Shown: positions 24,519 through 33,626 of the stretch, in pieces
Layout: the number at the start of each line of letters is the position of its first letter
How positions within the stretch are numbered: position 1 is the stretch's first letter
NCBI RefSeq assembly: GCF_002001005.1
Contig: NZ_MUNX01000064.1
Location: 1-58,875 of the forward strand
Length of the DNA: 58,875 nt
Source of the DNA: Flavobacterium sp. A45
GTDB taxonomy: Bacteria; Bacteroidota; Bacteroidia; Flavobacteriales; Flavobacteriaceae
Reading direction: 5' to 3'
Program-made: the position numbers and the translations under genes
The notes under the pieces: model-generated
Told to the model about the DNA's origin: nothing
Database searches by the model: none
What the model saw: only the letters and a program-made list of their open reading frames with translations

Positions 24519-27380
24519 CTAATGCGCTTCCAACCAATTTTTACCTTTACCAATTTCAACATCCAGCGGAACATCCATTTTAAAGGCATTTTCCATTTGA
24601 TACTTTATCATTGGCTGAATTTTTTCTAATTCAGAATTGTGAACATCAAACACAAGCTCATCATGAACTTGCAGTAACATTTTTGATTTCCAATTTTCTG
24701 AAATCAATTTTTTGTGGATATTAATCATCGCAATTTTGATAATATCGGCTGCAGAACCCTGTATTGGAGCGTTAACGGCATTTCGTTCGGCACCGCTTTT
24801 GACCATCATATTGGCAGAATTAATATCTTTTAAGTAACGTCTTCGCCCTAAAACTGTTTGTACGTAACCGTGTTCTCTTGCAAAATCCACCTGATTCGAC
24901 ATATAAGATTTTAGTTTTGGATAAGTTGCATAATAGGCATCAATCAGTTCAGCACTTTCTTTTCGCGAAAGCGAGGTTTGATTGGAAAGTCCAAAGGCCG
25001 AAACACCATATATAATTCCGAAATTTACGGTTTTGGCATTGCTACGTTGTTCTTTGGTTACTTCTTCTAATGGAACGTTGAATACTTTTGCAGCTGTACT
25101 TCTGTGAATATCTTCGTTGTTTTGAAAGGCTTTAATCATGTTTTCTTCGCCAGATAAAGCGGCAATAATTCGCAGTTCTATCTGAGAATAATCCGCAGAA
25201 ACCAAGGTGTAATTTTCATCACGGGCTATAAATGCTTTTCGGATCAATCGTCCTCTTTCGGTACGAATCGGAATATTTTGCAAGTTTGGATTGTTTGAAC
25301 TCAAACGGCCAGTTGCAGCAACAGTTTGCATATAATCAGTGTGGACGCGTCCTGTTTTTGAGTCAACTTGATTGGGTAATGCATCAATATAAGTACTTTG
25401 CAATTTTACCATTTGACGCCATTCGAGGATATCACGAACAATTTCGTTGTCATTTGCAAGATAAGATAAAACTTCTTCGCCAGTAGCATATTGGCCGGTT
25501 TTGGTTTTCTTTTGTTTCGCTCCTCCAATTTTTAATTTGTCAAATAAAACATCACCAAGTTGTTTTGGAGAAGCCAAATTGAATTTCTCCCCAGCAGTTT
25601 CGTATATTTTTTGTTCCAATGCATTGCTTTCGGCAGCCATTTCAACCGACATCGATTTTAAGAAAGGAACGTCCAGATTAATTCCTTCCAACTCCATTGC
25701 TGCCAAAACAGGTATCAACGGAATTTCGATTTCGTCAAATAGTTTTTTGGTTTCTGCTTTATCCAGAATCGGACTAAAATTTTGTTTTAATTGATAGGTA
25801 ACATCGGCATCTTCCGCAGCATATTCTTTAATGTCTTCCAGTGGTACCTCACGCATTGTTTTTTGACCTTTGCCTTTTTTGCCAATTAAATCTTCAATTG
25901 ATTTTGGCGAATATTTTAAGTAGGTTTCCGATAAAACATCCATATTATGACGCATATCAGGATTGATTAAATAGTGCGCAATCATCGTATCGAATAGTTT
26001 CCCTTTTATTTGAACACCATAATTCGAAAGAATCTTTAAATCGTATTTGACGTTTTGACCAATTTTTTCGATGTTTTCATTTTCGAAAAAAGGCTTGAAT
26101 TTGTCAACCAAAATTTGTGCTTCGTCTCGGTTCTCTGGAAATGGAACATAAAATGCTTTTCCTTTTTCGAAAGAGAATGACATTCCAACTAATTCGGCAT
26201 TCAAAGCATCAATTCCGGTGGTTTCGGTGTCAAAACAAACCGAAGATTGATTCATTAAGTTTTGCAAAAGCAATTTTACGGCAAAATCTCCTTGAATGCT
26301 TTGGTAAAAATGTTCAGTGTTTTCTAAAGTTGCATAATGCGAACTCGATTTTGCCTCACTAGTTTCTTCATCTGAAAAACCGAATAAATCAAATTGGTCT
26401 TCATTAGATTTTTTAACAGGAGCTTTTTTTACTGGTTGTGACGACTCACCAGAAGTTCCATTGCCGTTGGTTTCGATTTCGTCATATTCTTTCCCTGTTC
26501 CAAAATATTTGTCAAACTGGGCTTTCATTTGGCGAAATTCAAGCTCCTGAAATAATTCGTCTGTTTTTTCAACATTGGGTTTTGATAATTCGTAGTCACC
26601 AGCATTAAACTGTACAGGACAATCAAGTATAATAGCTGCTAATTTTTTTGACAGAATTCCTTTTTCTGCGTTGGCTTCAATTTTTTCTTTAATGGCACCT
26701 TTTAATTTGTCAGTATTAGCCAAAAGGTTTTCCATTGAACCAAATTCCTTGAGCAGCTTCTTGGCTGTTTTTTCGCCAACTCCTGGCAATCCAGGAATAT
26801 TGTCGGCTGCATCGCCCATCATTCCAAGAAAATCGATTACCTGTTCGGGACGCTCTATTTCGAATTTTGCCAAAACTTCGGGAATTCCCCATATTTCGAT
26901 GTCGTTACCCATTCGGGCTGGCTTGTACATAAAAATATTTTCGGAAACCAATTGTGCAAAATCTTTGTCCGGAGTTACCATAAAAACTTTAAAATCTTCT
27001 TTCTCGGCTTGTTTGGCCAATGTTCCAATCAAATCATCTGCTTCAAAACCGGCTACTTCAATGATAGGAATATGCATTGCTTTTAATAATTCTTGAATAT
27101 AAGGAACCGCAATTTTAATAGCTTCAGGGGTTTCATCACGATGAGCTTTGTATTCTTGATACATTTCATAACGATAGGTGCTTCCACCTTTGTCAAAAGC
27201 TACTGCTAAATGATCTGGTTTTTCGCGTTTGATGACATCCATCAAGGCATTCATAAATCCCATAATGGCTGATGTGTCCATGCCTTTGGAATTGATTCTT
27301 GGGTTTTTTATAAAAGCAAAATAGCCGCGAAAGATAAGTGCGTATGCATCGAGAAGAAAAAGTCGTTTTTGAGAAGACAT
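24519..27380 (-). CDS. polA: DNA polymerase I
   Basis: A 953-residue repair and Okazaki-fragment polymerase with all three activities intact. The 5' nuclease covers 1-290 (LLDAYALIFRGYFAF, DKGGSTYRYEMY, GVGEKTAKKLL). The 3'-5' exonuclease has FDTETTGIDAL, IGQNVKYDLKIL and YAAEDADVTYQL. The polymerase has SADYSQIELRIIAAL, RSNAKTVNFGIIYG and LLQVHDELVF. I chose the ATG at 27380 (MSSQKRLFLLDAYA); the longer frame would start inside the promoter at 27416-27423. Confidence 0.97.
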   Translation of the reverse strand: MSSQKRLFLLDAYALIFRGYFAFIKNPRINSKGMDTSAIMGFMNALMDVIKREKPDHLAVAFDKGGSTYRYEMYQEYKAHRDETPEAIKIAVPYIQELLKAMHIPIIEVAGFEADDLIGTLAKQAEKEDFKVFMVTPDKDFAQLVSENIFMYKPARMGNDIEIWGIPEVLAKFEIERPEQVIDFLGMMGDAADNIPGLPGVGEKTAKKLLKEFGSMENLLANTDKLKGAIKEKIEANAEKGILSKKLAAIILDCPVQFNAGDYELSKPNVEKTDELFQELEFRQMKAQFDKYFGTGKEYDEIETNGNGTSGESSQPVKKAPVKKSNEDQFDLFGFSDEETSEAKSSSHYATLENTEHFYQSIQGDFAVKLLLQNLMNQSSVCFDTETTGIDALNAELVGMSFSFEKGKAFYVPFPENRDEAQILVDKFKPFFENENIEKIGQNVKYDLKILSNYGVQIKGKLFDTMIAHYLINPDMRHNMDVLSETYLKYSPKSIEDLIGKKGKGQKTMREVPLEDIKEYAAEDADVTYQLKQNFSPILDKAETKKLFDEIEIPLIPVLAAMELEGINLDVPFLKSMSVEMAAESNALEQKIYETAGEKFNLASPKQLGDVLFDKLKIGGAKQKKTKTGQYATGEEVLSYLANDNEIVRDILEWRQMVKLQSTYIDALPNQVDSKTGRVHTDYMQTVAATGRLSSNNPNLQNIPIRTERGRLIRKAFIARDENYTLVSADYSQIELRIIAALSGEENMIKAFQNNEDIHRSTAAKVFNVPLEEVTKEQRSNAKTVNFGIIYGVSAFGLSNQTSLSRKESAELIDAYYATYPKLKSYMSNQVDFAREHGYVQTVLGRRRYLKDINSANMMVKSGAERNAVNAPIQGSAADIIKIAMINIHKKLISENWKSKMLLQVHDELVFDVHNSELEKIQPMIKYQMENAFKMDVPLDVEIGKGKNWLEAH

Positions 27381-27415
27381 AAATAAATGTATTTTTTTAG
27401 AAGGGTAAAAATAAT

Positions 27416-27423
27416 CAAACATA
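27416..27423 (-). promoter_or_regulatory. Promoter -7 box of polA
   Basis: TATGTTTG on the minus strand matches TAnnTTTG, 36 bp before the chosen polA start, and supports that start. Confidence 0.55.
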
Positions 27424-27479
27424 ATTGAATGGTGATGACAAGCGTTAATTTTTAATTAATTAAAATCGGTATCCTTTTT

Positions 27480-27487
27480 TAAATTTG
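27480..27487 (+). promoter_or_regulatory. Promoter -7 box of the metallophosphoesterase gene
   Basis: TAAATTTG matches TAnnTTTG, 25 bp before the ATG at 27512; the longer in-frame TTG at 27485 would overlap it. Confidence 0.5.
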
Positions 27488-27511
27488 TTAATTTGTGTAA
27501 AATTTTTAAAA

Positions 27512-28747
27512 ATGGGTTTAAGGTTATTGTTTTTTTGTCTATTCTTTTTGGTTATTGAAATATATGCTTATCAATCTGTTAAGACTTTAATAAAGTTAAG
27601 ATGGATACTTTTGGCTTATTCAGTTATTAGCCTCTTACTTTTGGTTTTTATCGTTTATTCTTTCACGCAATTTGATCGTTCGGTCGGACAAACCAAGCAG
27701 ACTATGTTTACGATGGGACTTATGCTTGTGGTTTATCTTCCAAAAATTGTTATGACAGTCATTCTTTTGGGAGAAGATGTATTCCGTTTGACAGCTGGGG
27801 CTATTAATTATTTTGTTGACAAGAATAGTAATTCCGATTTTTTACCTTCTAGACGTAAATTCGTTAGTCAAATTGGCTTAGGATTAGCTTCTATTCCTTT
27901 TTTGTCTTTGATTTATGGAATTTTTGAAGGGAGATATAATTATAAAGTAATAAAGCAAGCGATACATTTCCCGGATTTACCCGATGCTTTTGATGGTTTT
28001 AAGATAACCCAAATCTCAGATGTGCACAGCGGAAGCTTTGATGAGGCTGAAAAAATTAATTATGCAATTGATTTGATTAATGAGCAAAATTCGGATATGA
28101 TTTTATTTACTGGAGATATTGTTAACACTCATGCCAAAGAAATGCATCCCTGGATTGAGACTTTCAGCAGAATTTCGAAACATAAATATGGTAAGTTTTC
28201 AGTTCTTGGGAATCATGATTACGGGGAATATGTAACTTGGCCTACTCAAACAGAGAAAGATGAAAATTTTGAAGACATAAAAAAGTTGTATGGTCAAATT
28301 GGTTTTCAACTGTTATTGAATGAACATGTTTTTATCGAAAAAGATGGCGGTAAAATTGCATTGGTTGGAGTAGAAAATTGGGGTAAAAATTTCAAGCAGG
28401 CGGGTGATTTAAAGAAAGCGTCTCAACATTTGAGTAAAGATGATTTTAAGATCTTAATGAGTCATGATCCAAGTCATTGGAATGAAGTGGTTCAGCACGA
28501 CGATAAGCATTTTCATTTAACATTGTCTGGTCATACACATGGAATGCAATTTGGGATTGAAATTCCAGGTTTTTTTAAGTGGAGTTTGGCTCAATATGTT
28601 TACAAACAATGGGCAGGATTGTATGAGAACTTAGGGAGATATGTGTATGTAAATAGAGGATTTGGATTTCATGCTTACCCAGGAAGGGTGGGAATTATGC
28701 CCGAAATCACAGTAATTCAACTAATAAAAGGGGAAAAATTAGCATAA
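27512..28747 (+). CDS. Membrane-anchored metallophosphoesterase
   Basis: A 411-residue protein. The first 105 residues contain about three hydrophobic helices. The calcineurin-like domain (about 140-400) has all metal motifs: DVHSG, GDIVN, GNHDYG, MSHDP and GHTHGMQFG. It resembles YkuE/YaeI-type phosphodiesterases, some of which cleave lipid pyrophosphates, but the substrate is not known. I chose the ATG at 27512 because of the promoter box just upstream. A small thioredoxin-fold gene follows 73 bp later. Confidence 0.88.
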   Translation: MGLRLLFFCLFFLVIEIYAYQSVKTLIKLRWILLAYSVISLLLLVFIVYSFTQFDRSVGQTKQTMFTMGLMLVVYLPKIVMTVILLGEDVFRLTAGAINYFVDKNSNSDFLPSRRKFVSQIGLGLASIPFLSLIYGIFEGRYNYKVIKQAIHFPDLPDAFDGFKITQISDVHSGSFDEAEKINYAIDLINEQNSDMILFTGDIVNTHAKEMHPWIETFSRISKHKYGKFSVLGNHDYGEYVTWPTQTEKDENFEDIKKLYGQIGFQLLLNEHVFIEKDGGKIALVGVENWGKNFKQAGDLKKASQHLSKDDFKILMSHDPSHWNEVVQHDDKHFHLTLSGHTHGMQFGIEIPGFFKWSLAQYVYKQWAGLYENLGRYVYVNRGFGFHAYPGRVGIMPEITVIQLIKGEKLA

Positions 28748-28820
28748 TTGGTTTAAAATGCTAAATTTGCAAGATAATATCTCTTTTCGAAAGTATATAG
28801 AAATTAAATATTTTGGTTTT

Positions 28821-29117
28821 ATGTCAAAATTTGGAGAACTTATAAATACGCAAGTTCCTGTGTTAATAGATTTTTACACAGATTGGAACGAATCTTCGGT
28901 ATCAATGCATCCTGTAATAAAAGATGTCGCGGCAGCGCTTGGTGACAAGGTAAAGGTAATCAAGATCGATGTAGACAAAAATCAAGAGTTAGCCGATGCT
29001 TTGCGTATCAAAGGCTTGCCAACTTTGATGATTTACAAAGAAGGAATGATGATTTGGAGGCAGTCTGGTGAGTTGGATGCCAATACTTTAATCGGAATAG
29101 TACAAGAGCAATTGTAG
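28821..29117 (+). CDS. Thioredoxin-fold protein lacking both active-site cysteines
   Basis: A 98-residue single thioredoxin domain starting MSKFGELI. The canonical WCxxC is W22-N23-E24-S25-S26, so both Cys are replaced, while the cis-Pro (GLPTLM, Pro 67), the DFYTDW strand and the KIDVDKN segment remain. Dithiol redox chemistry is therefore impossible; a binding or chaperone-like role is inference. The ATG at 28821 is used because the 21 extra residues of the longer frame do not fit the fold. Confidence 0.85.
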   Translation: MSKFGELINTQVPVLIDFYTDWNESSVSMHPVIKDVAAALGDKVKVIKIDVDKNQELADALRIKGLPTLMIYKEGMMIWRQSGELDANTLIGIVQEQL

Positions 29118-29135
29118 GCTCATTTTTTTAGATTG

Positions 29136-29813
29136 TTACCGAATTACTTCAAAAACATATCCTCTTTTTTTTAAAATTTCCAAAGATTTTGGTAGTGTGT
29201 ATTCTAGGTTTTTGAATGCTTTTGCACTGTCATGAAAAACAATTACGCTTCCAGATTCTACATTATTTAATACGTTTTCTAAGCATTTTTCTGGTGTTAT
29301 GGTTTGGTCAAAATCAGCGCTAAGAACATCCCACATAATTATTTTATAGTCTAATTGTCGCAATTTTTTTGATTGCGAATTTTTTATTTTGCCATAAGGT
29401 GGGCGGAAGAGGGGAGTTTGCAGATTGCAAATCGTGAAATTTAGATCCGAGCGATAGCGAACAGGCGAAGCATTGTCAATTTCAGATTTACATAAATCAA
29501 TATTGTCCAAATAATCTTCAGTTGTGGTAATCCATCCTTTTAAATGATTGTAAGTGTGATTTCCAATTGAATGCCCTTCTTCTATAATTTTCAAATAAAT
29601 ATCATTGTGATTATTTATGTTTTTGCCAATGCAGAAAAAAGTGGCTTTGGCTTGATGTTTTTTTAATTGTTCCAAAACCCATTCTGTGATCTCTGGAGTT
29701 GGGCCATCGTCAAATGTGAGGTAGATTTTATTCTCCGTATTTGGGATATCCCAAACGTAATTTGGGAATAATTTTTTTATGAACTTATTCGTTTTAATCC
29801 AATAGGGTTTCAT
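29136..29813 (-). CDS. Polysaccharide deacetylase (NodB/CE4 domain)
   Basis: A 225-residue enzyme of the NodB family, expected to remove N- or O-acetyl groups from glycans. It has LTFDDGPTP (catalytic/metal Asp at 35-36), H86 and H90 in GNHTYNH, LFRPPYG (137-141) and FHDS near the end. No clear signal peptide; the N-terminus is basic. Between TYNH and RPPYG it carries about 18 extra residues (about 115-133) encoded by a sequence unlike its surroundings. It lies convergent to the thioredoxin-fold gene. Confidence 0.88.
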   Translation of the reverse strand: MKPYWIKTNKFIKKLFPNYVWDIPNTENKIYLTFDDGPTPEITEWVLEQLKKHQAKATFFCIGKNINNHNDIYLKIIEEGHSIGNHTYNHLKGWITTTEDYLDNIDLCKSEIDNASPVRYRSDLNFTICNLQTPLFRPPYGKIKNSQSKKLRQLDYKIIMWDVLSADFDQTITPEKCLENVLNNVESGSVIVFHDSAKAFKNLEYTLPKSLEILKKRGYVFEVIR

Positions 29814-29847
29814 AATCCAATACTACAATTAAATCCAGTTTTAAGCA

Positions 29848-29885
29848 AAAAAATGCAGTGCTTTTTTTAGTAGCACTGCATTTTT
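29848..29885 (-). terminator. Terminator after the DUF2723 gene
   Basis: AAAAATGCAGTGCT pairs with AGCACTGCATTTTT (right arm 29872-29885): a long stem with A/T runs on both sides. Confidence 0.8.
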
Positions 29886-29909
29886 AAAGATATTTTTTTA
29901 ATCTAATAA

Positions 29910-32900
29910 TTACTCTTTTTCACGTCCAAATCGAGCAAAAATTTCGATATAGGTGTTGAAAGTTTTTTTGCTTGAATTGTAAAAATCCACATCATTACTG
30001 TTTTTCATTACTGTCAATAAACCTCTGTAGCGTTCCAAATCGGTTATGATTTCGATACTGATACTCGATTGTTCTGATGGTGCTAGTTTTGCATAATAAT
30101 TAAGGTTTTCCTTGTATTTATCCATTAGTCTATTCAGTAAATCTCTTGCTTTGGCTTTCTCCCCAACATCATAATATCCTTTGGCGAATGGTTCTAAAAG
30201 TGAATAATAACCAAATTTTTCCAAAGGCATTTTTGTCATTGCCAAGTTAATGATGTTTTTTGCCTTATCGATTTTGCCTTCCTCAATGAGTTTGTTCATC
30301 AAGCGGGCCAAATTCATTCTGTAGGTAAGGCTTTCTCTGCGGGTTTCAGGATCGTGATATATTTTGTCACTTTCGCTATTGCCCCAGTCCCATTTCATTA
30401 CTTTATTGTACATGTTTTCAGAGTCAATTCGTCCCATGTCCATTTGACCTGAATCTTTTGTTAAAGCTGTTTTTATTGGAACTAATTTGTATACCATGCC
30501 TTCTAATTGAAGGTAATCTTTCATCCATAAATAATCTTCGGGATCAAATGCTCCTCCGCTGAAATAAACTGGTCTTTTCCAGTTGTTGTTGTTGATTAGA
30601 TCCAGCATCATCAATCTGTTTTTGTAGATTGCATTTCCTTTGATGTCAATATCGATATAAGGAACAATAGAGTCGTACAATTGTGGATTAACGACTTTGT
30701 TTTTTATAATATTGGCTTTGTCAATAGGAATCCTGATTTTATTGGTTGGATAGAAATGAATGGTCTGCCCGTTTTGCATTTCTACAGTTGATTTTGGATT
30801 TTTAATAAAGGAAATAAAATCTTTTAAATCCCAACGGCTTTCTGTTTTTTGAATGTATGCTACATAGTCAAGTTTATCTCCAACATACTCATCATGTGTA
30901 AATGAAATAGGCAAAGCTTCAGATTCATATGCTTTTCTTTTCATTTGATCAATATACCAATCGGTCATGAATAAACTGGTGTTGACAATCTTGATATCGG
31001 TACGGATTCCTTCTATTTCTTGCGCGTACCAAAGAGGGAAGGTGTCGTTGTCTCCAATGGTGAATAAAATTGCATTAGGATCACAGGATTGAAGATACGC
31101 TTTTGCCATTGCAGTAGCGGTATGTTTTCCGGAACGGTCATGATCATCCCAGTTTTGGTAAGCCATAAGTATTGGTGCGGCCAATAAACATGCGCCAATA
31201 AGTACTGGTCCGGCGATTTTTGGAGCAAGATATTTCTGTGCACTTTCGTATAATGCATATACTCCAAATCCGATCCAAATGGCAAAAACATAAAATGAAC
31301 CCACCAAGGCATAGTCTCTTTCGCGAGGTTCAAATGGTCGTTCGTTTAGGTAAATTTTCAATGCAATTCCCAAGAAAAGGAAAAGAGCCAATAAAACATA
31401 AAAACTTTTTCTGTCTTTGCCAGCATGATACATGATTCCGATCAGGCCTAGTATAAATGGCAGAAAGAAATACATGTTTCTACCTTTGTTGTTTAAAACA
31501 TCCGAAGGTAAATTTTCTTGTGAGCCTACATGTAAAGTGTCTAGGAATGTTATTCCGCTTATCCAATTTCCATCCAGATAATCATAGCGTCCTTGATTGT
31601 CGTTTTGTCTTCCAACAAAGTTCCACATCAAATATCTCCAATACATATAACCAAATTGGTATTCAAACATAAAGCTGAAATTGTCCGCTGTAGTTGGTTT
31701 TTCAATGATTAAATAATCGCCATAATGTTTTAGGAATGAAACATAGCCTTCATTGTCGATTTGTTTTTGGGCATATGCTTGTCTAAACTCGGCTATGGTC
31801 TTTTCGGTTTCATTTTTTAACTGAGCTATTGCTTTGTTGTAATCTTCTTCGCTTAATTGGCTCGGATCTAATCCGTATTTTACCAGATCCTCATCATAAT
31901 CATGGTTAGGATCTATTCGAAATGCTGGCGGATTTGTGAAGTTTATATAATTTTCAATATGCTCTGAACTCCACATTCTAGGCAAAATAGTTTTTTGATT
32001 GTCATCACTATTTTGTTCTGCTTTTATATAGTTGTTTACGATTACGTATTTACCTGTTTTGTAGTCTCTCTCATAATTGGGAGCTTTGTCTAAATAAGGA
32101 TTTTCTGCGTCTAATCCCGCAAAAGTCTCAGTGTATTGAGGTCCATAAAACAATGGGTTTACACCATATTGTTCTCTGTTGTAATAGGCTAAAACTTCTG
32201 CCGCATCTGATGGTTTATTTTCGTTAATAACCGTATTCGAATTAGCGCGAATTGGTAACATTAACCAAGTTGAGAACCCAATTAGGATAAAAAGAACACA
32301 TAAAAGTAGAGTGTTATAATGTATTAATCCTTTTTTATGGGTGTAGTTTAATCCAAAATAAAAGAATCCAATTAGAAGAAGGGTTACGAAAATAGTTCCC
32401 GAATTAAATGGTAATCCCATTGAATTAACCATGAAGACTTCGGTTTTACCAAAGAATGCCATCGTTAATGGTAGTAATAATTTGAATATAAAAAGTAAGA
32501 TAGACACAACTACAATGTTGGCTATAATGAAGTTTTTAACGGTGACTACTTTGTAGTTTTTGAAAAAATATAAAAAGCCTATTGCAGGAATGGTCAAAAG
32601 CGACATAAAGTGCACTCCAAAAGACAGTCCAACTACCAAAGAGATTAAAAGGAGCCATTTGTTTCCTCTTGGAGTGTTCATTTCCTGTTCCCAACGCAGA
32701 CCAAGCCATAAAAGCAAAGAAATTAACAATGTGGCCATGGCATAAACTTCGGCTTCAACAGCATTGTACCAGAAACTATCCGAAAAGGCGTAAGCTAATG
32801 CTCCAACTAAAGAGCTTCCAAGAATGACAATTGAATTGTTAGAGTTGATTTCTGAATATTGTCCGATTATTTTTTTCAAGATCATTGTTGATGACCAAAA

Positions 32901-33185
32901 CATAAATAATATGGTGAAAGCACTCGAAAATACAGAAGTCATATTTACCATCAATGCGATATGTTCTTTATCTATGGCAAACATCGCAAAAAAGGCACCG
33001 ATCATTTGGAACAAAGGAGCTCCTGGTGGGTGACCAACTTCAAGTTTAGCAGCTGTAGCAATATATTCACCACAATCCCAAAAACTCATGGTGGGTTCAA
33101 CAGTAAGTGTATAAGTTATTAATGCGATTGAAAAGGCAAACCAACCTGTAATGGTATTCCATTTGTTGAAATTGAATGATGTCAT
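29910..33185 (-). CDS. DUF2723 multi-spanning membrane protein (TMEM260-like, GT-C fold)
   Basis: A 1091-residue inner-membrane protein. About a dozen hydrophobic helices fill roughly residues 10-390 and 560-690; an Asp/Glu motif stands early (EPTMSFWDCGEYIATAAKLEVGHPPGAPLF), and a soluble region with helical repeats ends the chain. DUF2723 is the family of TMEM260, a protein O-mannosyltransferase in animals, so transfer of a sugar from a lipid carrier is plausible here, perhaps for the O-glycosylation of secreted proteins known in Bacteroidota (inference). The ATG at 33185 (MTSFNFNKWN) is chosen over an upstream in-frame start. Confidence 0.85.
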   Translation of the reverse strand: MTSFNFNKWNTITGWFAFSIALITYTLTVEPTMSFWDCGEYIATAAKLEVGHPPGAPLFQMIGAFFAMFAIDKEHIALMVNMTSVFSSAFTILFMFWSSTMILKKIIGQYSEINSNNSIVILGSSLVGALAYAFSDSFWYNAVEAEVYAMATLLISLLLWLGLRWEQEMNTPRGNKWLLLISLVVGLSFGVHFMSLLTIPAIGFLYFFKNYKVVTVKNFIIANIVVVSILLFIFKLLLPLTMAFFGKTEVFMVNSMGLPFNSGTIFVTLLLIGFFYFGLNYTHKKGLIHYNTLLLCVLFILIGFSTWLMLPIRANSNTVINENKPSDAAEVLAYYNREQYGVNPLFYGPQYTETFAGLDAENPYLDKAPNYERDYKTGKYVIVNNYIKAEQNSDDNQKTILPRMWSSEHIENYINFTNPPAFRIDPNHDYDEDLVKYGLDPSQLSEEDYNKAIAQLKNETEKTIAEFRQAYAQKQIDNEGYVSFLKHYGDYLIIEKPTTADNFSFMFEYQFGYMYWRYLMWNFVGRQNDNQGRYDYLDGNWISGITFLDTLHVGSQENLPSDVLNNKGRNMYFFLPFILGLIGIMYHAGKDRKSFYVLLALFLFLGIALKIYLNERPFEPRERDYALVGSFYVFAIWIGFGVYALYESAQKYLAPKIAGPVLIGACLLAAPILMAYQNWDDHDRSGKHTATAMAKAYLQSCDPNAILFTIGDNDTFPLWYAQEIEGIRTDIKIVNTSLFMTDWYIDQMKRKAYESEALPISFTHDEYVGDKLDYVAYIQKTESRWDLKDFISFIKNPKSTVEMQNGQTIHFYPTNKIRIPIDKANIIKNKVVNPQLYDSIVPYIDIDIKGNAIYKNRLMMLDLINNNNWKRPVYFSGGAFDPEDYLWMKDYLQLEGMVYKLVPIKTALTKDSGQMDMGRIDSENMYNKVMKWDWGNSESDKIYHDPETRRESLTYRMNLARLMNKLIEEGKIDKAKNIINLAMTKMPLEKFGYYSLLEPFAKGYYDVGEKAKARDLLNRLMDKYKENLNYYAKLAPSEQSSISIEIITDLERYRGLLTVMKNSNDVDFYNSSKKTFNTYIEIFARFGREKE

Positions 33186-33385
33186 ATACTTGTCTTCTGT
33201 TTTTTTATGGGTTTTGAAAAGTGTTACAAAGAAAATGTTTTTTTTTTTAAAGTTCAGTTGCATTATTATAATTTTATCCAAAATATTCTTTTTATGAAAT
33301 GATTTGTTATTCAGTGAATTAGTAAGAGTATTTTTTTTAAAATCAATTTTGTTTCATTTTTTTTAAAGAAAAAGGCAAAAAAAGT

Positions 33386-33415
33386 TTGCATAGCTTGGAA
33401 TTTGTTTTAAATTTG
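33386..33415 (+). promoter_or_regulatory. Promoter of tRNA-Gln
   Basis: TTG at 33386-33388, 19 bp, TAAATTTG at 33408-33415: exact consensus, about 32 bp before the tRNA. Confidence 0.75.
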
Positions 33416-33447
33416 CACTCGCTTAGCAGAAATGTCAGCAAGTTTTT

Positions 33448-33518
33448 TGGTCTATGGTGTAATGGTAACACAACTGTTTTTGGTGCAGTCTTTCAAGGTT
33501 CGAGTCCTTGTAGACCAA
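33448..33518 (+). tRNA. tRNA-Gln (anticodon TTG)
   Basis: Acceptor TGGTCTA (33448-33454) pairs with TAGACCA (33511-33517), with discriminator A. The D arm is GGTGTAATGGTAACAC. The anticodon stem ACTGT/GCAGT encloses loop TTTTGGT, giving anticodon TTG, which reads CAA. The T arm is CAAGG-TTCGAGT-CCTTG. No complete CCA is encoded. A lone tRNA with its own promoter and terminator. Confidence 0.96.
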
Positions 33519-33521
33519 CAG

Positions 33522-33549
33522 AAAGCCTCTCAATTGAGAGGCTTTTTTT
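33522..33549 (+). terminator. Terminator of tRNA-Gln
   Basis: AAGCCTCTCAATTGAGAGGCTT is a perfect palindrome followed by a run of seven T residues, four bases after the tRNA. Confidence 0.9.
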
Positions 33550-33581
33550 ATGGAGTTAATTCTAGTTTGATATAATGAAAA

Positions 33582-33614
33582 ACAAAGCCTTTCAGAATTT
33601 TGAAAGGCTTTGTT
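33582..33614 (-). terminator. Terminator of the Usp gene
   Basis: ACAAAGCCTTTCA pairs with TGAAAGGCTTTGT, with A/T runs on both sides, 12 bp past the Usp stop. Confidence 0.8.
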
Positions 33615-33626
33615 TGTAATGTGCGT

